Shown here one piece after another: positions 1 through 5,537 of a DNA stretch of 5,858 nucleotides. Numbering within the stretch: position 1 is the first letter of the stretch; the number at the start of each line of letters is the position of its first letter. Location: assembly GCA_031279875.1 (NCBI GenBank), contig JAITHS010000399.1, positions 1-5,858 of the forward strand, in the 5' to 3' direction. Below the pieces are notes generated by a model that was given only the letters and a program-made list of their open reading frames with translations, was not told where the DNA came from and made no database searches. The position numbers and the translations under genes are program-made. Origin of the DNA: Tannerella sp. Its GTDB lineage: Bacteria > Bacteroidota > Bacteroidia > Bacteroidales > Tannerellaceae.

Positions 1-29
1 TTGCAGGGTTTGAAACCACTGCAAGGGTT
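1..29 (+). repeat. REP-like palindrome copy R1 (cut by window edge)
   Basis: This is a copy of the 35-nt imperfect palindrome found nine times in the window, here missing its first six bases. It shows arm TTGCAG (1-6), apical GGTTTGAAACC (7-17), bulge A18, return arm CTGCAAG (19-25) and outer GGTT (26-29). It ends 29 bp from the stop codon of the RAYT gene, which is read toward it. Confidence 0.85.
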
Positions 30-48
30 TGGGGGAAGCAAGGGTTTG
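1..48 (+). repeat. Left copy of a ~48-bp direct repeat flanking the RAYT region
   Basis: Bases 1-48 match 878-924 in the same orientation with two substitutions and one deleted base. The match covers the palindrome and a further G-rich tail (GGGTTTGGGGGAAG followed by AAGGGTTTG). The tail is not part of the palindrome, so the similarity extends beyond the repeat unit itself. The two copies bracket the transposase gene and the palindrome cluster. Confidence 0.8.
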
Positions 49-58
49 AAGAGTTCGT

Positions 59-658
59 TTATTCCAAAAAATAGTGTTCATTCTCGGATTCGTTCTTAAT
101 CAAATGTTGTATCTTCTTATAATCATGCCAATAGATAAAATTTTCAACATCACCGAACATTTTTATCACCTCATCGCGACAAAGATTTGTCGGTTTAGTT
201 GAAATCATCGTATTATAAGACGAATGCGGATACTCAACGCCGGTAGAAAAGCCATGTTTGACAGGATTAAGGTGGATATAAACAATCACTTCCCGCAGGT
301 ATGTTTCATCCGTTATCCTTATTCGTTTGAGATATTTGGAGAACAAAGATCCTTGCCTGTTATAAGCATTATTAATGCTTTGAGTATAAGCGTTTAAAGC
401 GTGAGAGAAACCGAGATACGGTCTTGCAATATGACTTGAAGTTGTATTGGCATTAACATCGTTGATGCGCACAAGTAAGTGAAAATGATTTTTCATCAGA
501 CAATATGCGTAAATATCCGCATCAGGTAGAACGTACTTCTTCAACAGACTTAAAAACAGGGCATAATTACGCTCTTCTACAAACAAATTCTCATTATTGT
601 TGCCTTTGTTGTAAACGTGATAATATCCGCCATGTTCAAACGGGACTGTATGTTGCAT
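59..658 (-). CDS. REP-associated tyrosine transposase (RAYT), Y1 HUH family
   Basis: The 199-residue protein belongs to the transposase IS200-like (Y1_Tnp) superfamily, in the branch associated with REP sequences. Such enzymes nick and join folded single-stranded DNA. Visible features in order: an N-terminal strand with YYHVYNKGNNNENLF (12-26), the metal-binding HUH motif HFH (58-60) inside MKNHFHLLVR, a probable catalytic tyrosine Y91 in NAYTQSINNAYN followed by RQGSLFSKY (101-109), and the YIHLNPVKHG segment (127-136) typical of the family. The length is within the usual range for a compact single-domain RAYT. There is no tnpB partner, which argues against a complete IS200/IS605 element. 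The ATG at 656-658 starts 29 bp downstream (in the gene's direction) of palindrome R2, and the gene ends 10 bp before the left direct repeat. It appears intact. The family assignment is firm. That it acts on the neighbouring palindromes is inferred from their proximity. Confidence 0.92.
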   Translation of the reverse strand: MQHTVPFEHGGYYHVYNKGNNNENLFVEERNYALFLSLLKKYVLPDADIYAYCLMKNHFHLLVRINDVNANTTSSHIARPYLGFSHALNAYTQSINNAYNRQGSLFSKYLKRIRITDETYLREVIVYIHLNPVKHGFSTGVEYPHSSYNTMISTKPTNLCRDEVIKMFGDVENFIYWHDYKKIQHLIKNESENEHYFLE

Positions 659-687
659 ATCGTATGATTATTAATTGATGTCGTTTA

Positions 688-722
688 AACCCTTGCAGTG
701 GTTTCAAACCCTGCAAGTGGTT
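688..722 (-). repeat. REP-like palindrome copy R2
   Basis: Full 35-nt copy in reverse orientation. On the plus strand it reads AACC, CTTGCAG, bulge T699, GGTTT-C-AAACC, CTGCAAG, bulge T718, GGTT. All arm positions pair. The bulge at consensus position 5 is A here, where most plus-oriented copies have G. It lies just upstream of the RAYT start codon. Confidence 0.88.
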
Positions 723-737
723 TAGGTTACTTTTTTC

Positions 738-763
738 AACCGCTTGCAGGTTTTGAAACCACT
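738..763 (+). repeat. REP-like palindrome copy R3 (right arm lost)
   Basis: The copy has the outer AACC, bulge G742, arm CTTGCAG (743-749) and a mutated apex (GTTTTGAAACC). It stops after ACT at 763, where a T-run leads straight into the next copy. The missing right arm means it cannot form the full hairpin alone. Confidence 0.75.
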
Positions 764-768
764 TTTTA

Positions 769-803
769 AACCCTTGCAGTGGTTTCAAACCCTGCAAGTG
801 GTT
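769..803 (-). repeat. REP-like palindrome copy R4
   Basis: Full 35-nt reverse-oriented copy identical to R2, lying exactly 81 bp from it. It is part of the duplicated BIME-like unit. Confidence 0.88.
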
Positions 804-818
804 TAGGGTACTTTTTTC

Positions 819-853
819 AACCGCTTGCAGGGTTTGAAACCACTGCAAGGGTT
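819..853 (+). repeat. REP-like palindrome copy R5
   Basis: Full copy in plus orientation: outer AACC/GGTT, bulge G823, arms CTTGCAG and CTGCAAG, apex GGTTTGAAACC, bulge A842. It is preceded by the TACTTTTTTC linker shared with R3. Confidence 0.88.
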
Positions 854-871
854 GATGGTTCGGTTCTTTTC

Positions 872-906
872 AACCGCTGGCAGGGTTTGAAACCGCTGCA
901 AGGGTT
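872..906 (+). repeat. REP-like palindrome copy R6
   Basis: Full-length copy with one arm change (CTGGCAG instead of CTTGCAG) and bulge G895 in place of the usual A. It continues into the G-rich tail shared with the left edge of the window. Confidence 0.85.
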
Positions 907-924
907 TGGGGGAAGAAGGGTTTG
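878..924 (+). repeat. Right copy of the ~48-bp direct repeat flanking the RAYT region
   Basis: It matches 1-48 in the same orientation, including the G-rich tail that lies outside the palindrome. It stops 3 bp before the stop codon of the outer-membrane protein gene. The two copies enclose about 830 bp containing the RAYT gene and copies R2-R5. Confidence 0.8.
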
Positions 925-927
925 GGG

Positions 928-2634
928 TCAGAACTCAACTCCTAATTTGAGGCTGAAAGCGCCGAAAGCGGTGGCTTCAAACTTTTCTTTTTTGTCGCGA
1001 CCTGTTTTGTCTTTATAATAGTAGTATCCGTAGCCGCCGTTTGAGGGGACACCGCCGTAGTTTTGATAGGCGTATCCGAGACTCATAGTGACACCTATCT
1101 TCGGACTTATATTATATTTGACGCCGACTGCGGGGTTCATATAAATGCCCATGCCGCTAAAGCCGTCGGAAAGGTTAAAGGCATAACCTACTCTTAACAT
1201 GGCAAAAGGTGTTATCGAAGAATTGGATAAAGGCAGATAGCCTCTAACATCAAGGAATATTGGTAGCGTCATGTAGGAAGAATCGACGGCGCGCATCCAC
1301 GTAACTTTTTCGTCGGGTTTTATGACATAGCCGCCGCCACCGGCTTTCGGAATGGAATCGCCGACATACTGCGGAAAAGAGTTTGTTTCTTTCATTTTCG
1401 GGTTTCTTGCCCAATATATATGCAGTCCTGCGCCTGCTCCTACGAAGAGATGTTTATTGATTTGGTATCCGTGGCTGGTATTGATTTCAACACTGCCCTG
1501 CTCGCCGGTGCCGCCTACCGGAAGGTTATATCCGGCATCGAAAGTACCTTTGTAGCCTGTCAGAGAGAAGTCGTCTTCATATATGCGGGCTTTTTTGGCC
1601 GCAGGCGGGCGGCGGTTATCATATTCATCGTCGGCAGGGCGTTTATTGCTGCGGGAAGGCGACGGTTTGCGGGCGGCCGACATTGTGCCGGTGCCTTGTG
1701 CTATACGTTTAATATCGTCCATATAGATTTCCTGCACCTTGCCTTTTGTGTTACGGATAGTAACAAAGCCCTCATCATTTTCGAGTTCTTCGATAGTACC
1801 TTTGATTACACGACCGTCGGTGAGATAAATAGCATCGGGGGCTTCTTCTTCGTAAGACTGCTGGGCAGGGCGGGAAGTAGAGCGCGACGTGCGGGCGTCA
1901 TCGTCGTTACGATCGGAACGTGCAGTACTCGGACGTGCAGTCGTTCGTGAGCGGTCGTCGTCAAGTTGCAGATTGGAATCGTTTTCATAACTTTCCATCT
2001 GTCTCAAGATACGGCGGCGGCGTTCGTTGGCAGATGTAACGGCAGCCTGCGGAGTACGCTCGCTTGCCGGTCGAGGAGTATAAGCCATGTTTTCATCACG
2101 ATAGACCATACCGCTTACGATTGTCTCGTCGCCGTCGCTGTCATCGTCGCTCGACAGCAGGATGATTGTACCTCCGATAGCGGCGGCTTTCTTTTTGGCT
2201 TTATCGACGGCGTCTTTATAACTCACTGTCGATGAAGCGGTTACACGACCAAGGCGTTTCATATTTTTGACTTTCTGCGCATCATAAGTAGTTTTGACGT
2301 CTTGCCAGAACACTTCTTCGTCGGCAGTGATACGTCTTGCCGAAGCAGAAGAAGCGGATGTCCTGGCCGACGAAGAAGTCTGTTTTGACGTACAGGCATA
2401 CTCGTCAAAAGTAACTCTCTTTCCGTTAGCATAAACAATATATGCTACGGAAGATTTGGGACGTTCGTAAGTTCGACTATCGTCCATGTAGGAGTACACA
2501 ATTCGTTCGTCTTCGATACGAAGAATTTTCACATCTTTCGCTTTACAGTTACTACTCAGAACCATCTTGTCTTGGGCGTGCGTCAGTGCGACATACCCGA
2601 AAAGCAATAAAAAACAAACACAAAAATTTTTCAT
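928..2634 (-). CDS. Exported multi-domain protein with C-terminal outer-membrane beta-barrel
   Basis: I do not recognise a named gene. The 568-residue product begins with a signal peptide (hydrophobic core at about 5-17, likely cleaved after the Ala-Gln near 20-21). Residues 22-75 resemble the small beta domain common in Bacteroidota envelope proteins (AKDVKILRIEDERIVYSY, then a segment ending YIVYANGKRVTF). Residues 105-180 have an alpha/beta pattern (GRVTASSTVSYKDAVDKAKK, IGGTIILL, SGMVYR) loosely like RcsF or DUF4156 folds; this is a weak guess. Residues 185-265 are a low-complexity linker rich in Arg, Ser, Asp and Thr. Residues 268-312 form a second SH3-like unit (IYLTDGRVIKGTIEELEN). From about 355 to the end lies an 8-10-strand barrel with alternating aromatic and glycine residues, ending LKLGVEF with the terminal Phe expected for BAM recognition. 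The ATG at 2632-2634 follows a good Bacteroidota promoter. Function is unknown. Confidence 0.85.
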   Translation of the reverse strand: MKNFCVCFLLLFGYVALTHAQDKMVLSSNCKAKDVKILRIEDERIVYSYMDDSRTYERPKSSVAYIVYANGKRVTFDEYACTSKQTSSSARTSASSASARRITADEEVFWQDVKTTYDAQKVKNMKRLGRVTASSTVSYKDAVDKAKKKAAAIGGTIILLSSDDDSDGDETIVSGMVYRDENMAYTPRPASERTPQAAVTSANERRRRILRQMESYENDSNLQLDDDRSRTTARPSTARSDRNDDDARTSRSTSRPAQQSYEEEAPDAIYLTDGRVIKGTIEELENDEGFVTIRNTKGKVQEIYMDDIKRIAQGTGTMSAARKPSPSRSNKRPADDEYDNRRPPAAKKARIYEDDFSLTGYKGTFDAGYNLPVGGTGEQGSVEINTSHGYQINKHLFVGAGAGLHIYWARNPKMKETNSFPQYVGDSIPKAGGGGYVIKPDEKVTWMRAVDSSYMTLPIFLDVRGYLPLSNSSITPFAMLRVGYAFNLSDGFSGMGIYMNPAVGVKYNISPKIGVTMSLGYAYQNYGGVPSNGGYGYYYYKDKTGRDKKEKFEATAFGAFSLKLGVEF

Positions 2635-2664
2635 AATAAGTTCACATTTTATTAATTACGCTGG

Positions 2665-2694
2665 CAAAGGTAAACATAATATTTTAATTACAAA
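2665..2694 (-). promoter_or_regulatory. Bacteroidota-type promoter for the outer-membrane protein gene
   Basis: On the minus strand a TTTG (2691-2694) precedes TACCTTTG (2665-2672) by 18 nt. This fits the Bacteroidota -33 TTTG and -7 TAnnTTTG pattern, slightly short of the usual spacing. It predicts a leader of roughly 25 nt before the ATG at 2634. Confidence 0.65.
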
Positions 2695-2725
2695 CAAAAA
2701 AAATCTTTTTTTTCAATTTTTTTTG

Positions 2726-2733
2726 TATCTTTG
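2726..2733 (+). promoter_or_regulatory. Bacteroidota -7 promoter box for nfeD
   Basis: TATCTTTG is a perfect match to TAnnTTTG and lies 30 bp before the ATG at 2764, in a very T-rich stretch. No clear TTTG is seen at the -33 distance, only a T-run. The box overlaps a TTG codon at 2731 in frame with nfeD, so that codon is unlikely to be the translation start. Confidence 0.6.
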
Positions 2734-2763
2734 CGGAAATTTTTTTTATATTTTTTTCATAAA

Positions 2764-4206
2764 ATGACACATAACAAGTATGTTTTTATTCTGCTATCGG
2801 TGCTTATTTGCCTGATTTACAGCGAGATGTATGCAACAGAATTGCAACAAGATACGTCGATATCGGACACAGGTCGCGATGTTGAAAAAGTTGTTATTTA
2901 CAAGATAGACATTAAAAAAGAAATCGACAAAACATCTCAAATCTACCTCAGTAAGGGTTTGGCGGAAGCGCACCGGCTCAATGCCGACGCCGTGCTGCTT
3001 CATCTCAACACTTTTGGGGGGTTGCTTGATGCTGCCGATTCGATGAGGACGGCTATTCTTTACAGCCCTGTTCCCGTTTATGTTTTTATCGACAACAACG
3101 CAGCTTCGGCTGGGGCGCTGATTTCTATCGCTTGTAAGAAGATTTACATGCGTCGCGGGGCGAGTATCGGTGCGGCGACGGTCGTTAACCAAACCGGCGA
3201 GGCGCTGCCTGACAAATATCAGTCTTACATGCGGGCGATGATGCGGGCGACGGCCGAAGCACACGGACACGATACTATTGTGAGCGGCGCAGATACCGTT
3301 TACCGCTGGCTTCGCAACCCGCAAATAGCAGAGGCAATGGTCGATGACCGCATAGCTATCACTAACGTTATCGATTCGGGCAAAACGCTTACTTTCACGT
3401 CCGAAGAAGCCTTGCAATGGGACTACTGCGATGGTATCGCCGAAAGCGTCGATGAGGTGATAACCAAATACTTACATCATAACGAATATACGCTCGAAAG
3501 TTATGAACCGTCATGGCACGACAATGCCAAAGGCTTCCTGATGAACCCCGTTTTACAGTCTATCCTGATAATGCTCATCGTCGGCGGTATCTATTTTGAA
3601 CTGCAAACGCCGGGTGTCGGCTTCCCGTCGGCGGCAGCCGTTATCGCTGCTATCCTCTATTTTGCGCCGCTATATATTGATGGCATGGCGGCAAACTGGG
3701 AGATAATAATCTTTATCATCGGACTGATACTCATAGCATTAGAGATATTCGTGATACCCGGCTTCGGAGTGGCGGGCGTTACCGGCGGACTGCTGCTCAT
3801 CGGCGGACTGATTTTGGCGCTGCTTAACAATGTTAATTTCAATTTCGATTATGTTACCGATTTTGAAATAGGACGGTCGGTATTAGTTGTGTTGATAGGT
3901 TTGACCGTCGGCTTCGGCGGTATGATATGGCTGTCGAGCAGGATAGGAACAAAGGGCGCTCTGCGACATATAGCGCTGACTGCCGACCTCGAAGGCGCTG
4001 TTTCGACGCCGCCGCTTGCGCTGCTCATCGGTTGCGAAGGCGTTACGGCAACTGTTTTGCGTCCGTCGGGAAAGGTTCTCTTCGACGGCAAATATTACGA
4101 CGCGATATCGGATTCGGGCTTCATCGACAAAGGTCAGCCGATAGTAGCGGTGCGCTTCTCAAATGCACAAGTGTATGTTTTAATTAAAAAGGGGACGAGG
4201 GGATGA
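2764..4206 (+). CDS. nfeD: NfeD family membrane-bound serine protease (ClpP class, long form)
   Basis: The 480-residue product has the full long-NfeD layout. A signal or anchor helix (about 6-20) is followed by a ClpP/SppA-like domain (about 43-235). The probable nucleophile is S115 in NNAASAGA, and the likely general-base lysine is K151 in DKYQSYMRAMMRATAE. This gives the Ser-Lys dyad known from the archaeal homologue PH1510, which cleaves hydrophobic regions of stomatin. The RNPQIAEAMVD segment (184-194) is also typical. Four or five membrane helices follow (about 263-281, 288-305, 313-331, 335-354, 373-391), then the C-terminal NfeD OB-fold (about 405-473; LRPSGKVLFDGKYYD). An in-frame TTG at 2731 was rejected as start because it lies in the promoter box; the ATG at 2764 leads directly into the signal sequence. 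The family's usual partner, a stomatin or flotillin gene, is not adjacent. The last four residues (GTRG) and the stop are encoded by an octamer repeat. Confidence 0.93.
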   Translation: MTHNKYVFILLSVLICLIYSEMYATELQQDTSISDTGRDVEKVVIYKIDIKKEIDKTSQIYLSKGLAEAHRLNADAVLLHLNTFGGLLDAADSMRTAILYSPVPVYVFIDNNAASAGALISIACKKIYMRRGASIGAATVVNQTGEALPDKYQSYMRAMMRATAEAHGHDTIVSGADTVYRWLRNPQIAEAMVDDRIAITNVIDSGKTLTFTSEEALQWDYCDGIAESVDEVITKYLHHNEYTLESYEPSWHDNAKGFLMNPVLQSILIMLIVGGIYFELQTPGVGFPSAAAVIAAILYFAPLYIDGMAANWEIIIFIIGLILIALEIFVIPGFGVAGVTGGLLLIGGLILALLNNVNFNFDYVTDFEIGRSVLVVLIGLTVGFGGMIWLSSRIGTKGALRHIALTADLEGAVSTPPLALLIGCEGVTATVLRPSGKVLFDGKYYDAISDSGFIDKGQPIVAVRFSNAQVYVLIKKGTRG

Positions 4207-4223
4207 GGAGACGAGGGGACGCT
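4192..4223 (+). repeat. Degenerate octamer tandem array, left block
   Basis: Four units with 8-bp period: GGGACGAG, GGGATGAG, GAGACGAG, GGGACGct. Read in another phase the unit is ACGAGGGG. The array overlaps the end of nfeD and provides its stop codon (4204-4206). Confidence 0.8.
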
Positions 4224-4345
4224 GTTCGGACAAGGTTCTACCTTGTCTGCTCTATCCACTCAGGCTTAGCCTGCATCGACATTTTGATTTGTCGGCAGGC
4301 ACAGCCTGTCAAGATAAACCGGACGAGGCACAGCCCCGTCCGAAC
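4224..4345. repeat. 122-bp multi-hairpin element with terminal inverted repeats
   Basis: The ends are perfect 8-bp inverted repeats, GTTCGGAC (4224-4231) and GTCCGAAC (4338-4345). Inside are consecutive hairpins: GACAAGGT/ACCTTGTC with loop TCT (4229-4247), CAGGC/GCCTG with loop TTA (4261-4273), CGACA/TGTCG with an 8-nt loop (4277-4294), CAGGC/GCCTG with loop ACA (4296-4308), and a 10-bp stem with one mismatch around loop ACA (4320-4342). The outer inverted repeat shares bases with the first and last hairpins, so an all-hairpin form and an outer-stem form would be alternatives. No T-tract follows, so a classical intrinsic terminator is not indicated. It could be a small non-autonomous mobile element or a structured mRNA spacer between nfeD and the next gene. 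Confidence 0.7.
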
Positions 4346-4349
4346 CACA

Positions 4350-4397
4350 GAACAAGGAAACAACGAAACAACAAAATAAACATTGAAACAAACAAAC
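4350..4397 (+). repeat. Degenerate octamer tandem array, right block
   Basis: Six units with 8-bp period: GAACAAGG, AAACAACG, AAACAACA, AAATAAAC, ATTGAAAC, AAACAAAC. In a different phase the first units read ACAAGGAA and ACAACGAA, close to the left block's ACGAGGGG (shared form ACRAGGRR). The units become more A-rich toward the next gene. The possible TTG start codon at 4383 lies within this array. Confidence 0.65.
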
Positions 4398-4409
4398 AAT
4401 TATCCATTT

Positions 4410-5432
4410 ATGATGACCGGTTATCCGTCGTCTTATACATTAATTAATAATAAGCGTTATCTCTATTTCGGAGGGACGAGTTATTACAGCCTGCACGGAC
4501 ATCCCGAAGTAGTGCGGGCAGCCTCCGAAGCGCTTAATACTTACGGCATTACGAGCGCCACATCACGCGCTACCACCGGTATGACGCCCCTCTACGACGA
4601 GTTGGAACGTAAGGCGGCAAAGTTTTTCGATACCGACGACGCCGTTTATCTCCCATCAGGATATCTCAGTAACATCGCCGGTATAGCCGCATTACGCGAT
4701 ATGGGCAAGGCAGACCGCCTCTATGTTGACGCCAACGCCCATTATTGTAACATCGAAGGCGCATTAGCATCATCGTTGCCGGTAATACAATACGCCCACA
4801 ACGACCCTGCCGACTTGCGTAACAAAATAGCCGCCACACTTAAACCGAAAGAAAAGCCGCTGATTATTACAGACGGCGTGTTCGGCACTTTCGGACGCTT
4901 TGCCGACGTCCCTACCCTACTCGAAACAGCCGAACAATACGACGGCGCACTCTGGATTGACGACGCTCACGGTGTAGGCGTTGTCGGTGAGCATGGCAGA
5001 GGCACTTATGATTATTACGGAAAGCGTTCGCCGCGTCTGTTTTTCGGCGCAACGGTATCGAAAGCTTTCGGCGCTTTCGGCGGATTGATAGTAGGCGACA
5101 GCGATTTTATAGCCCGCGTCCGCAACGGCAACGTAATGAAAGGCAGCAACCAGCCGCCCGCCGTCGCTGCCGCCGCCGCCATCAAAGGCTTTGAGATACT
5201 GTCGTCTAATCCCGACATGCGTGCCAATCTTCATAACAACGCCCGCTACCTCAAAGCCGGTATGCGAAAACTGGGTTTTGACGTTGAAGACAACGACTTA
5301 CCCATCGTTGCCTTTACTTTCGGAAACAACGCAGACATACAAAAATTGCGCGATTATATCCTCTCTAAAAACATTTATATTCAGATGCTTAACTATGCCG
5401 GAACAGGGGTTTATAACCGCTGCAAGGGTTGA
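4410..5432 (+). CDS. Alpha-oxoamine synthase-like PLP enzyme, C-terminally truncated by a repeat
   Basis: The product (340 residues from the ATG at 4410) is a fold-type I PLP enzyme related to 8-amino-7-oxononanoate synthase and 2-amino-3-ketobutyrate CoA ligase, which join an amino acid to an acyl-CoA. Visible: YLYFGGTSYYSLHGHP near the N-terminus, the TSATSRATTG region, the cofactor-stacking His (H111 in NAHYCNIEG), DDAHGVGVVGEHGRGT with D184 and H187, and the Schiff-base lysine K218 in ATVSKAFGAFGG. The family is usually about 390 residues. This one stops soon after NYAGTG, and its last seven residues (VYNRCKG) and stop are read from a palindrome copy. The missing ~40-50 residues would hold the end of the C-terminal domain, including the arginine that binds substrate carboxylate in the CoA ligase. 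It is therefore probably inactive or altered, and may be a pseudogene. A TTG at 4383 could add nine residues, but it lies in the octamer array. No own promoter was seen; co-transcription with nfeD is possible. Confidence 0.85.
   Translation: MMTGYPSSYTLINNKRYLYFGGTSYYSLHGHPEVVRAASEALNTYGITSATSRATTGMTPLYDELERKAAKFFDTDDAVYLPSGYLSNIAGIAALRDMGKADRLYVDANAHYCNIEGALASSLPVIQYAHNDPADLRNKIAATLKPKEKPLIITDGVFGTFGRFADVPTLLETAEQYDGALWIDDAHGVGVVGEHGRGTYDYYGKRSPRLFFGATVSKAFGAFGGLIVGDSDFIARVRNGNVMKGSNQPPAVAAAAAIKGFEILSSNPDMRANLHNNARYLKAGMRKLGFDVEDNDLPIVAFTFGNNADIQKLRDYILSKNIYIQMLNYAGTGVYNRCKG
5408..5430 (+). repeat. REP-like palindrome copy R7 (left arm missing or degenerate)
   Basis: It keeps the apex GGTTTATAACC (5408-5418), the G bulge, arm CTGCAAG (5420-5426) and GGTT. 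The left arm is absent or strongly diverged (CCGGAACAG at 5398-5406 resembles it only loosely). It encodes the final residues of the truncated PLP enzyme, and its last base is the first base of the TGA stop. Confidence 0.75.
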
Positions 5433-5438
5433 AAACCA

Positions 5439-5473
5439 AACCGCTTGCAGGGTTTATAACCACTGCAAGGGTT
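5439..5473 (+). repeat. REP-like palindrome copy R8
   Basis: Full 35-nt copy with perfect arms, bulges G5443 and A5462, and apex GGTTTATAACC. Its apex matches R7, 8 bp upstream, rather than the copies around the RAYT gene. Confidence 0.87.
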
Positions 5474-5489
5474 CTACGAAACTGCCGAC

Positions 5490-5524
5490 CAATGACGTAC
5501 AGGGCATTCCTGCTCGCAATGACG
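5490..5524. repeat. STAR-like short motif with direct CAATGACG repeats
   Basis: CAATGACG occurs at 5490-5497 and again at 5517-5524, separated by 19 bp containing GGGCATTCCTGCTCG. The reverse complement begins CGTCATTGCGAGCAGG, which resembles dispersed CGTCATTGCGAG-type intergenic repeats seen in several bacterial genomes. It lies in the linker between palindromes R8 and R9. Confidence 0.45.
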
Positions 5525-5537
5525 GACGTAAGCTCCA

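Larger units (their letters stand above)
687..848. repeat. Tandemly duplicated 81-bp BIME-like unit
   Basis: Positions 687-763 repeat at 768-844, a period of 81 bp, with only two mismatches (GGTTAC versus GGGTAC, and GGTTTTG versus GGGTTTG). Each unit holds one palindrome in minus orientation, a 15-bp linker containing TACTTTTTTC, and one in plus orientation. Head-to-head pairing of palindromes with a conserved linker is the arrangement called BIME in enterobacteria. The second palindrome of the first unit has lost most of its right arm. Confidence 0.85.

Noticed and set aside
59..658. Complete IS200/IS605 insertion sequence
   Set aside because: There is no tnpB, and the flanking palindromes occur in many copies away from the gene. 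The features fit a stationary RAYT with REP elements rather than a self-mobile IS.
688..906. Possible CRISPR array of ~36-bp repeats
   Set aside because: Copies alternate in orientation, the linkers are short and partly identical (TACTTTTTTC), and no cas genes are present. The unit is itself a palindrome beside a RAYT gene, which fits REP/BIME better.
779..1018. Plus-strand open frame through the palindrome cluster
   Set aside because: Its residues come from palindrome copies and the antisense of the outer-membrane protein gene. It has no promoter or recognisable domain.
2731..2763. Upstream TTG start for nfeD
   Set aside because: The TTG overlaps the TATCTTTG promoter box, so it would lie upstream of the transcription start. 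The ATG at 2764 leads directly into a normal signal sequence.
4320..4380. Intrinsic terminator after nfeD
   Set aside because: The strong hairpin at 4320-4342 is not followed by a T-tract, so a classical terminator cannot be claimed from sequence.
4383..4409. Upstream TTG start for the PLP enzyme
   Set aside because: It lies in the degenerate octamer array, and the added residues show no family similarity that I can see. ATG codons at 4410 and 4413 are preferred, though the TTG is not excluded.
4917..5234. Antisense open frames within the PLP enzyme gene
   Set aside because: The sense frame has clear catalytic motifs throughout, and the antisense products show no domain.
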